Shown: piece by piece, positions 23,754-31,967 of the stretch | How the letters are laid out: every line of letters starts with the position of its first letter | How positions within the stretch are numbered: the first letter of the stretch is position 1 | From: Egibacter rhizosphaerae | GTDB lineage: Bacteria > Actinomycetota > Nitriliruptoria > Euzebyales > Egibacteraceae | Assembly: GCF_004322855.1 (NCBI RefSeq) | Contig: NZ_CP036402.1 | Span: 2,108,001-2,172,000, forward strand | Direction of reading: 5' to 3' | Length of the DNA stretch: 64,000 bases | Made by a program: the position numbers and the translations under genes | The notes under the pieces: generated by a model | What the model saw: the letters and a program-made list of their open reading frames with translations, nothing else | Told to the model about the DNA's origin: nothing | Database searches by the model: none

Positions 23754-24200
23754 ATGACCCGCACGCTGTTGCTGAGCCTGCTCGCCGGGCTGCTGGCCCT
23801 GGGGCTGGCCGCCTGCGAGACCGACGACGAGCCCGAGGAGACCGCCGCCGCAGGGGAGCAGGAGCTGGACGAACCCGACGAGGCCGATGACGGCGGTGAC
23901 GAAGCCGAGGCGGACGCCGACGGAGCGGTCGTCGAGATTGAGCTCGAGTTGGGCGACATGTTCTTCGAACCCTCCGAGATCGTGGTCCCGGCTGGCGCGA
24001 CGGTCGAGTTCACGCTCGCCAACGAGGGCGGCGCCGAGCACGACCTCGTGTTCGACGGCGAAGGCGAGAGCGACATGGTCAACCCCGGGGAGGCCGGGAC
24101 GTTCCAGGCCGGCCCCTTCGAGGAGGACACCACAGGTTGGTGCGACGTGCCCGGCCACCGCGAGGCCGGCATGGAGCTCGACGTCGTCGTCACCGACTGA
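23754..24200 (+). CDS. Cupredoxin (plastocyanin/azurin-like) lipoprotein
   Basis: 148 aa. A signal with lipobox LGLAAC (Cys about 22) is followed by an acidic linker and one blue-copper domain. The expected ligands are visible: His in GAEHDLVFDG, then Cys, His and Met in WCDVPGHREAGM. It is likely a membrane-tethered electron carrier outside the cell. It lies 129 bases after the NirK-like gene and probably donates electrons to it, as cupredoxins do for copper nitrite reductases; the pairing is inferred from adjacency. The start has AAGGACGAC upstream. Confidence 0.88.
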   Translation: MTRTLLLSLLAGLLALGLAACETDDEPEETAAAGEQELDEPDEADDGGDEAEADADGAVVEIELELGDMFFEPSEIVVPAGATVEFTLANEGGAEHDLVFDGEGESDMVNPGEAGTFQAGPFEEDTTGWCDVPGHREAGMELDVVVTD

Positions 24201-24223
24201 CGCTCCCGCCTGCTCCCGCGCCC

Positions 24224-24277
24224 GAGCAGCCCTCCCGGCGCCGGCCCCTCCGAGTGGCACGGTCGGGAGGGCTCTCG
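24224..24277 (+). terminator. Probable terminator after the cupredoxin gene
   Basis: AGCCCTCCCG (24228-24237) and CGGGAGGGCT (24264-24273) are perfect complements, extended by CGAG/CTCG beyond a single-base bulge. The 26-base loop is GC-rich. No T-run follows. It separates the copper genes from the GTPase pair. Confidence 0.55.
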
Positions 24278-24357
24278 TGGTCGGCTCCCCCGCGGCGGCC
24301 CCGCCCGTGTGGTAGTTGTGCGGGCGGATCCGCGACGTCACCGGCGGGAGCAGCCCC

Positions 24358-26061
24358 ATGACCGACCACAGCCTCGGCACCGGCGCGCAGCCCGGTGAGC
24401 CGGAGGTGCTGCGCCGTCTGGCCGACGAGCTGGGGGAGCTGCCACTCGAGCTGACCGAGGCGCTCGGATCCGGATGGCGTACCGAGCGCGACCGGCTCCA
24501 GCGGCTCCTGCGCGGCCTCGTGGATCGAGCGGCGGAGCCGCGGGCGCCCCTGCTCGTCGTCGTCGCGGGCGGCAGTGGCGCGGGGAAGACGACGACGGTG
24601 AACACGCTGGCCGGTTCGGCGGTCGCCGCTGAGGGGGTCCGCCGGCCGACCACGCGCACCCCCGTCCTGGTCTGCCACCCCGACGACCGCGGCTGGTTCG
24701 ACGCCGAGCGGATCCTGCCCGAGCTCGCCCGGGCTCCGGAAACGGACGACGCCAGCGGACGTGGTCGGCGGCTGATCGTCGCCGAGCGGGACGCGCTGCC
24801 GGTGGGTGTCGCGCTGCTCGACACCCCCGACGTCGACAGCGTCGAGGGCGCCAACCGGCTCCTGGCCGAGGACGCCCTCGACGCGGGCGACGCGTGGCTG
24901 TGGCTCTCGACCCCCCGCACGTACGCGGACGCGGTCGGGGTGGGCTATCTGCGCCGGGCGTCCGAACGTCACGCCCTGATCGCGCTGGTGCTCACCCAGG
25001 TCCGCCCGCACGAGCGTGAGGTCGTCGTCGACGACGCGACCCGCGTGCTCACCGAGCACGCGGCCGCCCCCGACGCCCGGTTCGTCGTTCCCTTCGCGAC
25101 CGTGACCGAGGGGGCGATCCCCGACGTCGCGGTCGCCGAGATCACGAACTGGCTGCGTTCCCTCGCGACCCCCGAGCAGCGCGTCGAGGTCCGGGAGCGG
25201 GCGATCGCCGGGGCACGGCGCGCCCTTCCCGGCGAACTCGGACCGCTGCTCGAGGCCGTCGAGGCCGAGCAGGCGGCGGCGGAGCGCCTACGCGCGGCCG
25301 CCGAGCGGCCGTTCAGCGAGGTCCCCGGCGTCGTCGACGCAGAGCTCGACGCCGGGATCCCGCTGCGCGCCGACGTCCTGAACCGCTGGCGCGCGTTGGT
25401 GGGAGCCAACGAGACGCTCGTGCGCGTGCAGACCACCGCCCAGCGCATGGGGGAGTTCGTGCGTGGCGCCATGGGCCGGCCTCCCGCCGACGAGGCGCGA
25501 CGCGTGCAGGCCGAGGTCGCCGACACCCTCGCCGAAGTGCTCCGCCGCCGGCTGCACGAGGCCCACCGCACCGCGCGCACCGCTTGGGCCGGGGACGCGA
25601 CCGGCCGCCACGTGCTCGATCGCGCCCCCGAGCTCGAGACGGTCTCGACCGACCTCGACCGCCGAGGCCGCGCCGAGATCGATGCCTGGGAGCGGCACGT
25701 CGCCGAGTTGGTCGCCACGATCGGCGCCGAGCGCAAAGCGCGTGCCCGGCGGTGGTCGACCGGGCTGAACGCCGTCGCGACCTCGGCGATCCTCGTGCTC
25801 TTCGCGACCAGCGGTGGCCTCACCGGCGGTGAGGTCGGGATCGCCGCCGCTGCCAGCGCCGCGAGCCAGGCGTTGCTCGTGAAGCTCTTCGGCGAGCAGA
25901 ACCTCAACCGGCTGCTCGAGGAGGCGCGCACCGACCTGCGCGGCCGCGTGGGTCGCCTGGCCGACGTCGAGCGACACCGATTCGATGACGCGCTCGCGGC
26001 CGTCGAGCCACCGGACGAGGCCGTCGCAGCCCTCCGCGCTGCGGTGGGGGCGGACCGTTGA
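24358..26061 (+). CDS. Dynamin-like GTPase, first of a tandem pair
   Basis: 567 aa. The GTPase domain has a P-loop GGSGAGKTTTVNTLAG near residue 80, a switch-like GVRRPTTRTPV and a DTPD box. A standard NKxD is not obvious (VLTQVRPHE at that place). A long helical region follows, then a hydrophobic hairpin near residues 475-515 (SAILVLFATSGGL, GIAAAASAASQALL). This architecture matches bacterial dynamin-like proteins, which act on membranes in pairs, for example in sporulation septation or cell-envelope stress in actinobacteria. The ATG at 24358 has CGGGAG upstream. The stop overlaps the TTG of the second gene. Confidence 0.8.
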   Translation: MTDHSLGTGAQPGEPEVLRRLADELGELPLELTEALGSGWRTERDRLQRLLRGLVDRAAEPRAPLLVVVAGGSGAGKTTTVNTLAGSAVAAEGVRRPTTRTPVLVCHPDDRGWFDAERILPELARAPETDDASGRGRRLIVAERDALPVGVALLDTPDVDSVEGANRLLAEDALDAGDAWLWLSTPRTYADAVGVGYLRRASERHALIALVLTQVRPHEREVVVDDATRVLTEHAAAPDARFVVPFATVTEGAIPDVAVAEITNWLRSLATPEQRVEVRERAIAGARRALPGELGPLLEAVEAEQAAAERLRAAAERPFSEVPGVVDAELDAGIPLRADVLNRWRALVGANETLVRVQTTAQRMGEFVRGAMGRPPADEARRVQAEVADTLAEVLRRRLHEAHRTARTAWAGDATGRHVLDRAPELETVSTDLDRRGRAEIDAWERHVAELVATIGAERKARARRWSTGLNAVATSAILVLFATSGGLTGGEVGIAAAASAASQALLVKLFGEQNLNRLLEEARTDLRGRVGRLADVERHRFDDALAAVEPPDEAVAALRAAVGADR

Positions 26062-27638
26062 CCGGGAACCTCACGTCCCACCCACCGGGTGCCGACGAGC
26101 TCCGTCACGGGCTCGGAGTCGTCGCCGCGGACGGCCCCGGTCGGCTGGACGAGGCGGTCGTCGCGCGTGCCGCCGAGCTCCGCGCGCGTCTGGACGAGCG
26201 TCTCGCCCGAGGAGCCGGTGGGACGGTCGCCGCGCTGGCGGGGGGCACCGGCGTGGGCAAGTCGGCGCTCGCCAACGCCCTCGCCGGCGCCACGGTGGTC
26301 GAGGAGGGCGTGCGACGGCCGACGACCGACGTCCCCACCGCCCTGTTCGCGGACCCGGACGCGGCCGTGGACGAACTGCTCGACTGGCTCGGCATCCCCG
26401 TGCGCCGCGCTCTCGACAGGAGCGAGGCCCCGCGCCAGCACCCGGTCGCCTGGCCGCCCGGCCTCGTGCTGATCGACCTTCCCGACCACGACTCGGTCGT
26501 GCGCCACCACCACGAGACGGCCACACGACTCGTCGAGCGCGTGGACGCGCTCGTGTGGGTCGTCGACCCGCTGAAGTACGCCCGCGCCGACCTGCACGAC
26601 GAGCTGCTGCGGGATCTCTCGGCCCACGCGCGGGTCGTGCTCTGCGCCCTGAACCGCAGCGATGAGCTCGACGACGAGGCGCTGCGCACATGCCGCGACG
26701 ACCTCGCCGACCTGCTGGAGGGGGCGGGGCTCGGGGAGGCCACGCTGGTCGCCACGTCCGCGCACACCGGCCGGGGGGTCGACGCGTTGCGCGACCGACT
26801 CGACGAGCTGGCGCGCAGCCGGAGCGCGGCGCTCACGCGCATCGCCGCCGACGCCGCCGCTCTGGCGGGACCGCTGCGGTCCGCCTTGCCGCCGACACCG
26901 GACGTGCCGCGTCAGCGGGACGCGTTGCTGCCCGCGGCCATGGACGCGCTCGACGGGCATCGCGCGGTCCAGGAGGCCGGGGTCGCCTACGACCGCGAGG
27001 CCCGCGACGCCGCACGCTCGCCCATGGCGTACCTCGGGCGGCTGCCGGTGCAGATCGTGCGCAGCGTGACCGAGGGCGTCGTCGGCGGCCACCGTGCCGA
27101 GTCGACCACGCGCGACGCCGCCGCGAGCCGCCTCACCAGCGCCCTGAACCAGGAGATGCCACGGACCACGCCCGCCCTCGACGCCACCGTGGACACCGCG
27201 GTGCACGACGCGGTGCCGCGCCTGGCAGCAGCGGTTGATCGCGTCGAGCTGCGCCCGGCGCGGCGACGCTGGTGGGCGGCGGCGCGGGTGCTCGGCACTG
27301 CCGCGGAGCTCGCGCTGATCGCCGGTTTCGCCTGGCTCGCGGCGCTCGGGGTGGTGGCGTGGCTGCAGCTGCCCCCGCTGCCGAGCCCCACCGCCGTCGG
27401 CGAGATCCCGTGGCCGACCGCGTTGTTCCTGGGTGGCCTGCTCGGGCGGGTCGTGGTCGGCCTCCTCACCCGCCAGGCACGCCACGTGGGACGACGACGC
27501 CACGAGACCGCCGTTTCGCGCCGCCTGCGCACCCAGCTCGCCGACGAGCTGGACGACGCGCTCCTCGCCCCGTTGCACGCCGACGCACACGCCCACGAAC
27601 GGCTGCGGACGGCCATCGATCGCCTCGCCCACCAATGA
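26058..27638 (+). CDS. Dynamin-like GTPase, second of a tandem pair
   Basis: 526 aa. The P-loop is GGTGVGKSALANALAG (about 56-71), with switch GVRRPTTDVPTA, DLPDHD box and LNRSDEL as the guanine-specificity motif. Two hydrophobic segments near residues 425-475 (LIAGFAWLAALGVVAWL and TALFLGGLLGRVVVGLL) anchor it in the membrane. The switch motif is shared with the upstream gene, indicating an ancient duplication. The TTG at 26058 overlaps the preceding stop as TTGA; this is the only start consistent with coupling. The two proteins likely form a heteromeric membrane-remodelling complex (inference from known pairs). Confidence 0.78.
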   Translation: MTGNLTSHPPGADELRHGLGVVAADGPGRLDEAVVARAAELRARLDERLARGAGGTVAALAGGTGVGKSALANALAGATVVEEGVRRPTTDVPTALFADPDAAVDELLDWLGIPVRRALDRSEAPRQHPVAWPPGLVLIDLPDHDSVVRHHHETATRLVERVDALVWVVDPLKYARADLHDELLRDLSAHARVVLCALNRSDELDDEALRTCRDDLADLLEGAGLGEATLVATSAHTGRGVDALRDRLDELARSRSAALTRIAADAAALAGPLRSALPPTPDVPRQRDALLPAAMDALDGHRAVQEAGVAYDREARDAARSPMAYLGRLPVQIVRSVTEGVVGGHRAESTTRDAAASRLTSALNQEMPRTTPALDATVDTAVHDAVPRLAAAVDRVELRPARRRWWAAARVLGTAAELALIAGFAWLAALGVVAWLQLPPLPSPTAVGEIPWPTALFLGGLLGRVVVGLLTRQARHVGRRRHETAVSRRLRTQLADELDDALLAPLHADAHAHERLRTAIDRLAHQ

Positions 27639-27674
27639 GTAGGCTGGCGCCCGCTCGGTCGCAGGAGATGCCGC

Positions 27675-28493
27675 ATGCGCCCCACCCGGTCCCGGTCGCT
27701 CATCTACGACCTGTTCGGCGCGTACGTCCGCCCGGCCGGGGGATGGATCGCCGTCGCCGACCTCGTCCATCTGCTCGGTGAGCTGGGGGTCGACGAGCAG
27801 GCGGTACGGTCGGCCGTGTCGAGGATGAAGCGCAAGGGCTTGCTCGTCGGCTCACGCCGGGACGGCGTCGCAGGGTACGCCTTGAGCGACGAGGCCGAGC
27901 GCATGTTCGCGGAGGGCGACGTCGCCATCTTCACGACCACCGAGCCGGCCGACCTCGCCGACGGTTGGGTCATCGCGACGTTCTCCGTGCCAGAGGGCGA
28001 GCGGGATCGACGGCACAAGCTGCGGTCGGCGCTTACGTGGCTCGGCTTCGGCAACCTGTCGAGCGGCGTGTGGATCGCCCCGTGGCGCACGTTCGAGCCC
28101 GCGGCGCAGACGGTGCGCGGACTCGGCCTCGAGGGCCACGTCGACCTGTTCCACGCCCATCACGAGGCGTTCCGCGAGCCGCCGGACCTGATCGCCCGGT
28201 GCTGGGACCTGGACGGCCTCGCGGCCCGGTACGCCTCGTTCGTGGCGACCGCGCGGCCGGTGCTGGAACGCTGGGAACGCGACGGCGGCGACCACCGCCA
28301 AGCGTTCGTGGACTACACGCTCCTGCTGCACGAGTGGCGCCAGATGCCCTACCTCGACCCCGGCCTCCCCTCCGAGGTGTTGCCCGCGAACTGGCAGGGC
28401 GAGACGGCGGCGCGCCTGTTCGACACCCTGCTGGAGCGCCTCGAGAAGCCCGCCCGCCTGCACGTCGAGCGGGTCATCAACGCGGCGAGGTAG
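27675..28493 (+). CDS. PaaX-family transcriptional repressor
   Basis: 272 aa. An amino-terminal winged helix-turn-helix (about residues 1-80: AVRSAVSRMKRKGLLVGSR) is followed by the PaaX middle domain, with WVIATFSVPEGERDRRHKLR and LGFGNLSSGVWIAP, and the PaaX C-terminal domain. PaaX proteins repress aromatic catabolic operons and release DNA on binding an aryl-CoA. The next operon, on the opposite strand, handles an aryl-CoA, so this is its likely regulator with 2-aminobenzoyl-CoA as a plausible inducer (inference). AGGAG lies 8 bases before the ATG. It converges with the RidA gene 24 bases downstream. Confidence 0.9.
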   Translation: MRPTRSRSLIYDLFGAYVRPAGGWIAVADLVHLLGELGVDEQAVRSAVSRMKRKGLLVGSRRDGVAGYALSDEAERMFAEGDVAIFTTTEPADLADGWVIATFSVPEGERDRRHKLRSALTWLGFGNLSSGVWIAPWRTFEPAAQTVRGLGLEGHVDLFHAHHEAFREPPDLIARCWDLDGLAARYASFVATARPVLERWERDGGDHRQAFVDYTLLLHEWRQMPYLDPGLPSEVLPANWQGETAARLFDTLLERLEKPARLHVERVINAAR

Positions 28494-28517
28494 GCGGGAC
28501 CCTCGACGCGACGTGAC

Positions 28518-29012
28518 TCACGGCTCGGCCGGCGGCACGACCGCGACGCCCATCAGCTCGACGAGCGCGTCCTCGTCGAACAGGCGAGCCACCCCGAACA
28601 GCCCCATCGCCGGGTAGTGGCGCCCAAAATGGGCGCGCCAGACCCCCCCGAGGTCGCGCAGGCGCGCGCGATAGGCCTCGACGTCGGTGACGAACAGCTG
28701 CAGCGACACCAGGTGGTGGGGTTCGCCACCGGCCGCGGCGAGGGCGCGCAGGAGGTTGCCGGCCGCGCGGTCGAGCTGGGCGACGATGTCCTCGCCCTCG
28801 AGGCCCCCGTCCGGGTTGAGCGCGGTCTGCCCGGCCAGGTACACGGTGCGCCCGGCCGCCGGCACGACCGCGTGCGCGAACCCGGCGGCCGCAGCGTTGC
28901 CCGGCACGTCCGTGATGAGCCGGTGCGTGTGACCGGGGCGTCCGGCCCCGGGGGGCTCGGGGGCCCCGTGGGTCTCGGGAGGCTCGCCGTGGGCGGGGTC
29001 GCTGGTGCTCAT
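28518..29012 (-). CDS. RidA-family imine/enamine deaminase
   Basis: 164 aa. The RidA/YjgF core runs from about residue 50 (HAVVPAAGRTVYLAGQTALNPDGGL) to the end (LVELMGVAVV), after a Pro-rich leader of about 35 residues. Family members hydrolyse reactive enamines or imines to ketones and ammonia. As the last gene of the 31769-28518 operon it could deaminate an intermediate from the amino-bearing ring of 2-aminobenzoyl-CoA. A RidA-like gene in comparable clusters fits this. The ATG at 29012 overlaps the enoyl-CoA hydratase stop. Confidence 0.85.
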   Translation of the reverse strand: MSTSDPAHGEPPETHGAPEPPGAGRPGHTHRLITDVPGNAAAAGFAHAVVPAAGRTVYLAGQTALNPDGGLEGEDIVAQLDRAAGNLLRALAAAGGEPHHLVSLQLFVTDVEAYRARLRDLGGVWRAHFGRHYPAMGLFGVARLFDEDALVELMGVAVVPPAEP

Positions 29013-29836
29013 CGTCCGCGCCATTCGGGGGATCGACCCTCCTGCCACGCTCGGGCGAACTCGGCGTGGTCCTCCGCGCCCATCAGCAGGGCCTGGGTCA
29101 TGGCCTCGGTCTCGATCGCCGCGGACAACCCCATGTCGAGCTCGCGCGTGAGCAGGGACTTCGTGGCCGCGTGCGCCATCGCCGGGCCGTCGGCCAGCTG
29201 CCGGGCGAGCGCCCCGGCCTCGTCGGCGAGCAGCTCGTCGTCGACGAGTCGGGTGACCAGGCCGTAGCGCTCGGCGGTCTCCGCGTCGACGCGGTCACCG
29301 AGCATGAGCAGCTCGGTGGCGCGGCCGAGGCCGACGTGTCGGGGCAGCAGGTAGGCCGCGCCCATGTCGGCGCCGGCGAGGCCCACGCGCGTGAACAGGA
29401 ACGCGAACCTCGCCGAGCGCGCGACGACCCGGAAGTCCGCCGCGAGCGCGAGGACGGCGCCGGCGCCGGCGGCCGTGCCGTTGACACCGGCGACGATCGG
29501 CAGCGGAACCTCGCGCATGCGCTGCACGACCGCGCCGGTCATGCGCGTGAATTCGAGCAGCTCCTTCGGCTCGGCGCCCTGCAGCTCGCCGATGATGTCC
29601 TCGACGTCGCCACCCGAGCAGAACCCCTTGCCGCGTCCGGTCAGCACGACCGCGCGGACGTCGTCGCGGTGCTCGAGCTCGGCGAAGAGGTCGCGCAGGT
29701 CGGCGTAGGCCTCGAAGGTCAACGCGTTCAGGCGATCGGGGCGGTCGAGCGTGATCGTGGCCACGCCGTCGTCGACCGCGAGGTCGAAGTGCTCCCATGC
29801 GCCGGTGAAGCCCGGCGAGGCACGGAACGGGCTCAC
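29009..29836 (-). CDS. Enoyl-CoA hydratase/isomerase family protein
   Basis: 275 aa crotonase-fold enzyme. TLDRPDRLNALT, GKGFCSGGDVEDI and GTAAGAGAVLALAADF form the CoA pocket and oxyanion hole. FTRVGLAGADMGAAYLLPR follows. The position of the first usual catalytic Glu appears to be Val, and the second site has GADMG instead of a Glu-containing segment, so simple hydratase activity is uncertain. Relatives with a nearby Asp act as isomerases or ring-opening hydrolases. It lies between the SDR and RidA genes with 4-base overlaps. Confidence 0.85.
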   Translation of the reverse strand: MSPFRASPGFTGAWEHFDLAVDDGVATITLDRPDRLNALTFEAYADLRDLFAELEHRDDVRAVVLTGRGKGFCSGGDVEDIIGELQGAEPKELLEFTRMTGAVVQRMREVPLPIVAGVNGTAAGAGAVLALAADFRVVARSARFAFLFTRVGLAGADMGAAYLLPRHVGLGRATELLMLGDRVDAETAERYGLVTRLVDDELLADEAGALARQLADGPAMAHAATKSLLTRELDMGLSAAIETEAMTQALLMGAEDHAEFARAWQEGRSPEWRGR

Positions 29837-30609
29837 GTCTGCAACTCACCTCCGTCCATCACGATGGTCTGGCCGTTCACCGCCGACGCGCGCGGTCCAC
29901 ACAGGTAGGCGACCGCGTCGGCGACCTCCTCGGGTTCGAGGAGTCGTCCGAGCGGCGAGGCCTCGAGGAGCGCGTCGAGAGCCTCCTCGCGCGAGCGGCC
30001 GGTCGCCTCGGTGATCGTGGTGATCGTGCGGTCGGTCATCTCCGAGCGCACGAACGATGGGCACACGGCGTTCGCGGTCGCACCCGTGCCCGCCAGCTCG
30101 GCCGCGGCGACGCGCATCAGCCCGACCGCAGCGTGCTTCGAGGCCGTGTAGGCCGCGGTGTAGCGGGCGCCGGCGAGGCCCGCGGTGGAGGCCACGATCA
30201 CGATCCGGCCCTGCCCGCGCTCGCGCATCCCGTCGATCACCGCGCGGGTCATCAGGAACGCGCCGGTCGCGTTCACGTCGAGGCACGCTCGCCACTGGTC
30301 GAGGGACGTGCGCCCGAGCGGCGCGGAGCCGGCCACCCCGGCGTTGTTGACGAGGACCGCCACCGGCCCGGCCTCCGCCGCCAGATCGGCGACCTCCGCC
30401 TCGTCGGTGACGTCGCACTCCCTCACGGTGACTGCACCGCGGCGTCCCGACGCCGCGTCGGCTTCGGCCGCGGCCTCCTCCAGGGTCCCGCGGTCCCGGC
30501 CGGTCGCGACGACGTCGTAGTCCTCGGCGGCGAGGCGGGCCACGACCGCGCGGCCGATGCCCCGACCGCCGCCGGTCACCAGCGCGGTGCGCGCCTCGTC
30601 CGGCGTCAT
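29833..30609 (-). CDS. Short-chain dehydrogenase, probable 3-hydroxyacyl-CoA dehydrogenase
   Basis: 258 aa SDR. It has the cofactor motif TGGGRGIGRAV, NNAGVAG, a catalytic Ser in VASTAGLAG and YTASKHAAVG with the Tyr/Lys pair. Length is normal. Placement between acyl-CoA dehydrogenase and enoyl-CoA hydratase genes suggests that it oxidises a hydroxyacyl-CoA intermediate; the substrate is inferred from context only. The ATG at 30609 overlaps the acyl-CoA dehydrogenase stop. Confidence 0.88.
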   Translation of the reverse strand: MTPDEARTALVTGGGRGIGRAVVARLAAEDYDVVATGRDRGTLEEAAAEADAASGRRGAVTVRECDVTDEAEVADLAAEAGPVAVLVNNAGVAGSAPLGRTSLDQWRACLDVNATGAFLMTRAVIDGMRERGQGRIVIVASTAGLAGARYTAAYTASKHAAVGLMRVAAAELAGTGATANAVCPSFVRSEMTDRTITTITEATGRSREEALDALLEASPLGRLLEPEEVADAVAYLCGPRASAVNGQTIVMDGGELQT

Positions 30610-31769
30610 CCGAGGAGCTCGCGGGCGACGATGGTGCGCTGGATCTCGCTGGCGCCCTCGTAGATGCGGGGCGCGCGGACCTCGCGGTACAGGTGCCCGA
30701 GCAGGTGGCCCTCCTCGAGGCCGGCGGCGCCGTGGAACTGCAGCGCCCGGTCGACGACCCACTGGGCGGTCTCGGTCGCGTGCAGCTTCGCCATGGCCGC
30801 AGCCTGCGTGGCGCGGTGACCCGCGTCGAGCCGGGCGGCCGCATCGTAGACGAGCAGCCGGGCGGCCTGGGTGCGCGTGGCCATCTCCGCGAGGTCGTGC
30901 GCCACCGCCTGGTGCGCGGCCAGCGGTTTGCCGAACGTCTCGCGCTGCTGGGTGTAGGCGATCGCGGCGTCGAGCGCGGCCTGCGCCATGCCGACCGCGA
31001 ACGCGCCGACGCTCGGGCGGAAGCGGTCGAGGGTGGCCATCGCGACGCGCAGCCCCGCGTCGACCTCTCCCAGCACGTCGTCCCGCGAGACGGGCACCGC
31101 GTCGAACGCGAGCCGTCCGACCGCGTGCGGGGCGATCAGGTCGAGCGGCTCCCCGGTGAGCCCGGGCGCGTCGCCGGCCACCACGAACGCGGTCACCCCA
31201 CGGCCGCCCCGGCCGTCGGATGCGGGGCTCGTGCGCGCGAAGACGGTGTAGACGTCCGCGTCGGGCGCGTTCGAGATCCAGGCCTTCTCGCCCGACAACC
31301 GCCAGCCGTCACCGTCGGGCTCGGCCGCGAGCTCCAGCGCCGCCGGGTCGGATCCGGCCTGCGGCTCGGTCAGCGCGAACGACGCCACGGCCTCGCCGCG
31401 GGCCACCGCAGGGATCCACCGCTGCGCGAGCGCCCGGGAGCCCGCCTGCAGGATCGAGAACGCCCCGAGCCCCTGCAACGCGATCGCGGTCTCGGCGGCC
31501 GTGGACGCGCGGGCCGCGCCCTCGCGCAACACGCAGAGCTCGACCGCCGACGCGGCGGCCGGGCCTCGGCCACCGAACTCCTCGGGGAAGATCCGACCGA
31601 TCATCCCCCTCGCGCCGAGTTCGGCCAGCAGCGCACGGTCGACCCGCCCGTCGTCGCGGGCGCCCTCGGCCGACGAGGCGACCGCGTCGCGCACCGCATC
31701 CACGCGTCCGTCGAGATCCAGGGGCAGCGTCATCCCGGCCACGTCGTCGGGGCGGTCGGCGTCGGCCAT
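30606..31769 (-). CDS. Acyl-CoA dehydrogenase
   Basis: 387 aa FAD enzyme. It shows FALTEPQAGSDPAAL (FAD/substrate segment), EKAWISNAPDAD, and RIYEGASEIQRTIVARELLG at the carboxyl end, where the catalytic Glu is in YEG. Length is standard. It is the first gene of the leftward operon, divergent from the bifunctional flavoprotein. AAGGAG lies 6 bases before the ATG at 31769. It likely desaturates a CoA thioester formed after reduction of the aromatic ring. Confidence 0.92.
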   Translation of the reverse strand: MADADRPDDVAGMTLPLDLDGRVDAVRDAVASSAEGARDDGRVDRALLAELGARGMIGRIFPEEFGGRGPAAASAVELCVLREGAARASTAAETAIALQGLGAFSILQAGSRALAQRWIPAVARGEAVASFALTEPQAGSDPAALELAAEPDGDGWRLSGEKAWISNAPDADVYTVFARTSPASDGRGGRGVTAFVVAGDAPGLTGEPLDLIAPHAVGRLAFDAVPVSRDDVLGEVDAGLRVAMATLDRFRPSVGAFAVGMAQAALDAAIAYTQQRETFGKPLAAHQAVAHDLAEMATRTQAARLLVYDAAARLDAGHRATQAAAMAKLHATETAQWVVDRALQFHGAAGLEEGHLLGHLYREVRAPRIYEGASEIQRTIVARELLG

Positions 31770-31860
31770 GGCAGCTCCTTTGCGGGCGGGCTCCCTCAGT
31801 GGGCGGACCACCGCGGGTCGCTCACGGGCTGGCCGCTCACGGACGCTCGGAGCGGGGTGA

Positions 31861-31894
31861 GGCATCTTACCGATGTGACGGCGGTTACGATGCC
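31861..31894. promoter_or_regulatory. Divergent operator-like inverted repeat
   Basis: GGCATCTTACCG (31861-31872) and CGGTTACGATGCC (from 31882) are inverted copies with one inserted base, separated by 9 bases. The block lies in the 198-base region between the acyl-CoA dehydrogenase and bifunctional flavoprotein starts, where one repressor could control both. The PaaX-type gene at 27675 is the obvious candidate. No confident -35/-10 pair was fixed. Confidence 0.55.
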
Positions 31895-31967
31895 GACAGG
31901 TCACGGCCCGCGCGAGCATCGCGGCCCGCGCGGGGTGACGTCGAGCGGCGTCGGAGGGTGACAGACG

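Noticed and set aside
22536-24920. Long open frame on the minus strand across the copper genes
   Set aside because: It is antisense to two genes with clear domains and signal peptides; long antisense frames are common in DNA of this GC content.
24969-27770. 933-codon open frame on the minus strand
   Set aside because: It mirrors the two GTPase genes, has no family features and is explained by codon bias of the opposite strand.
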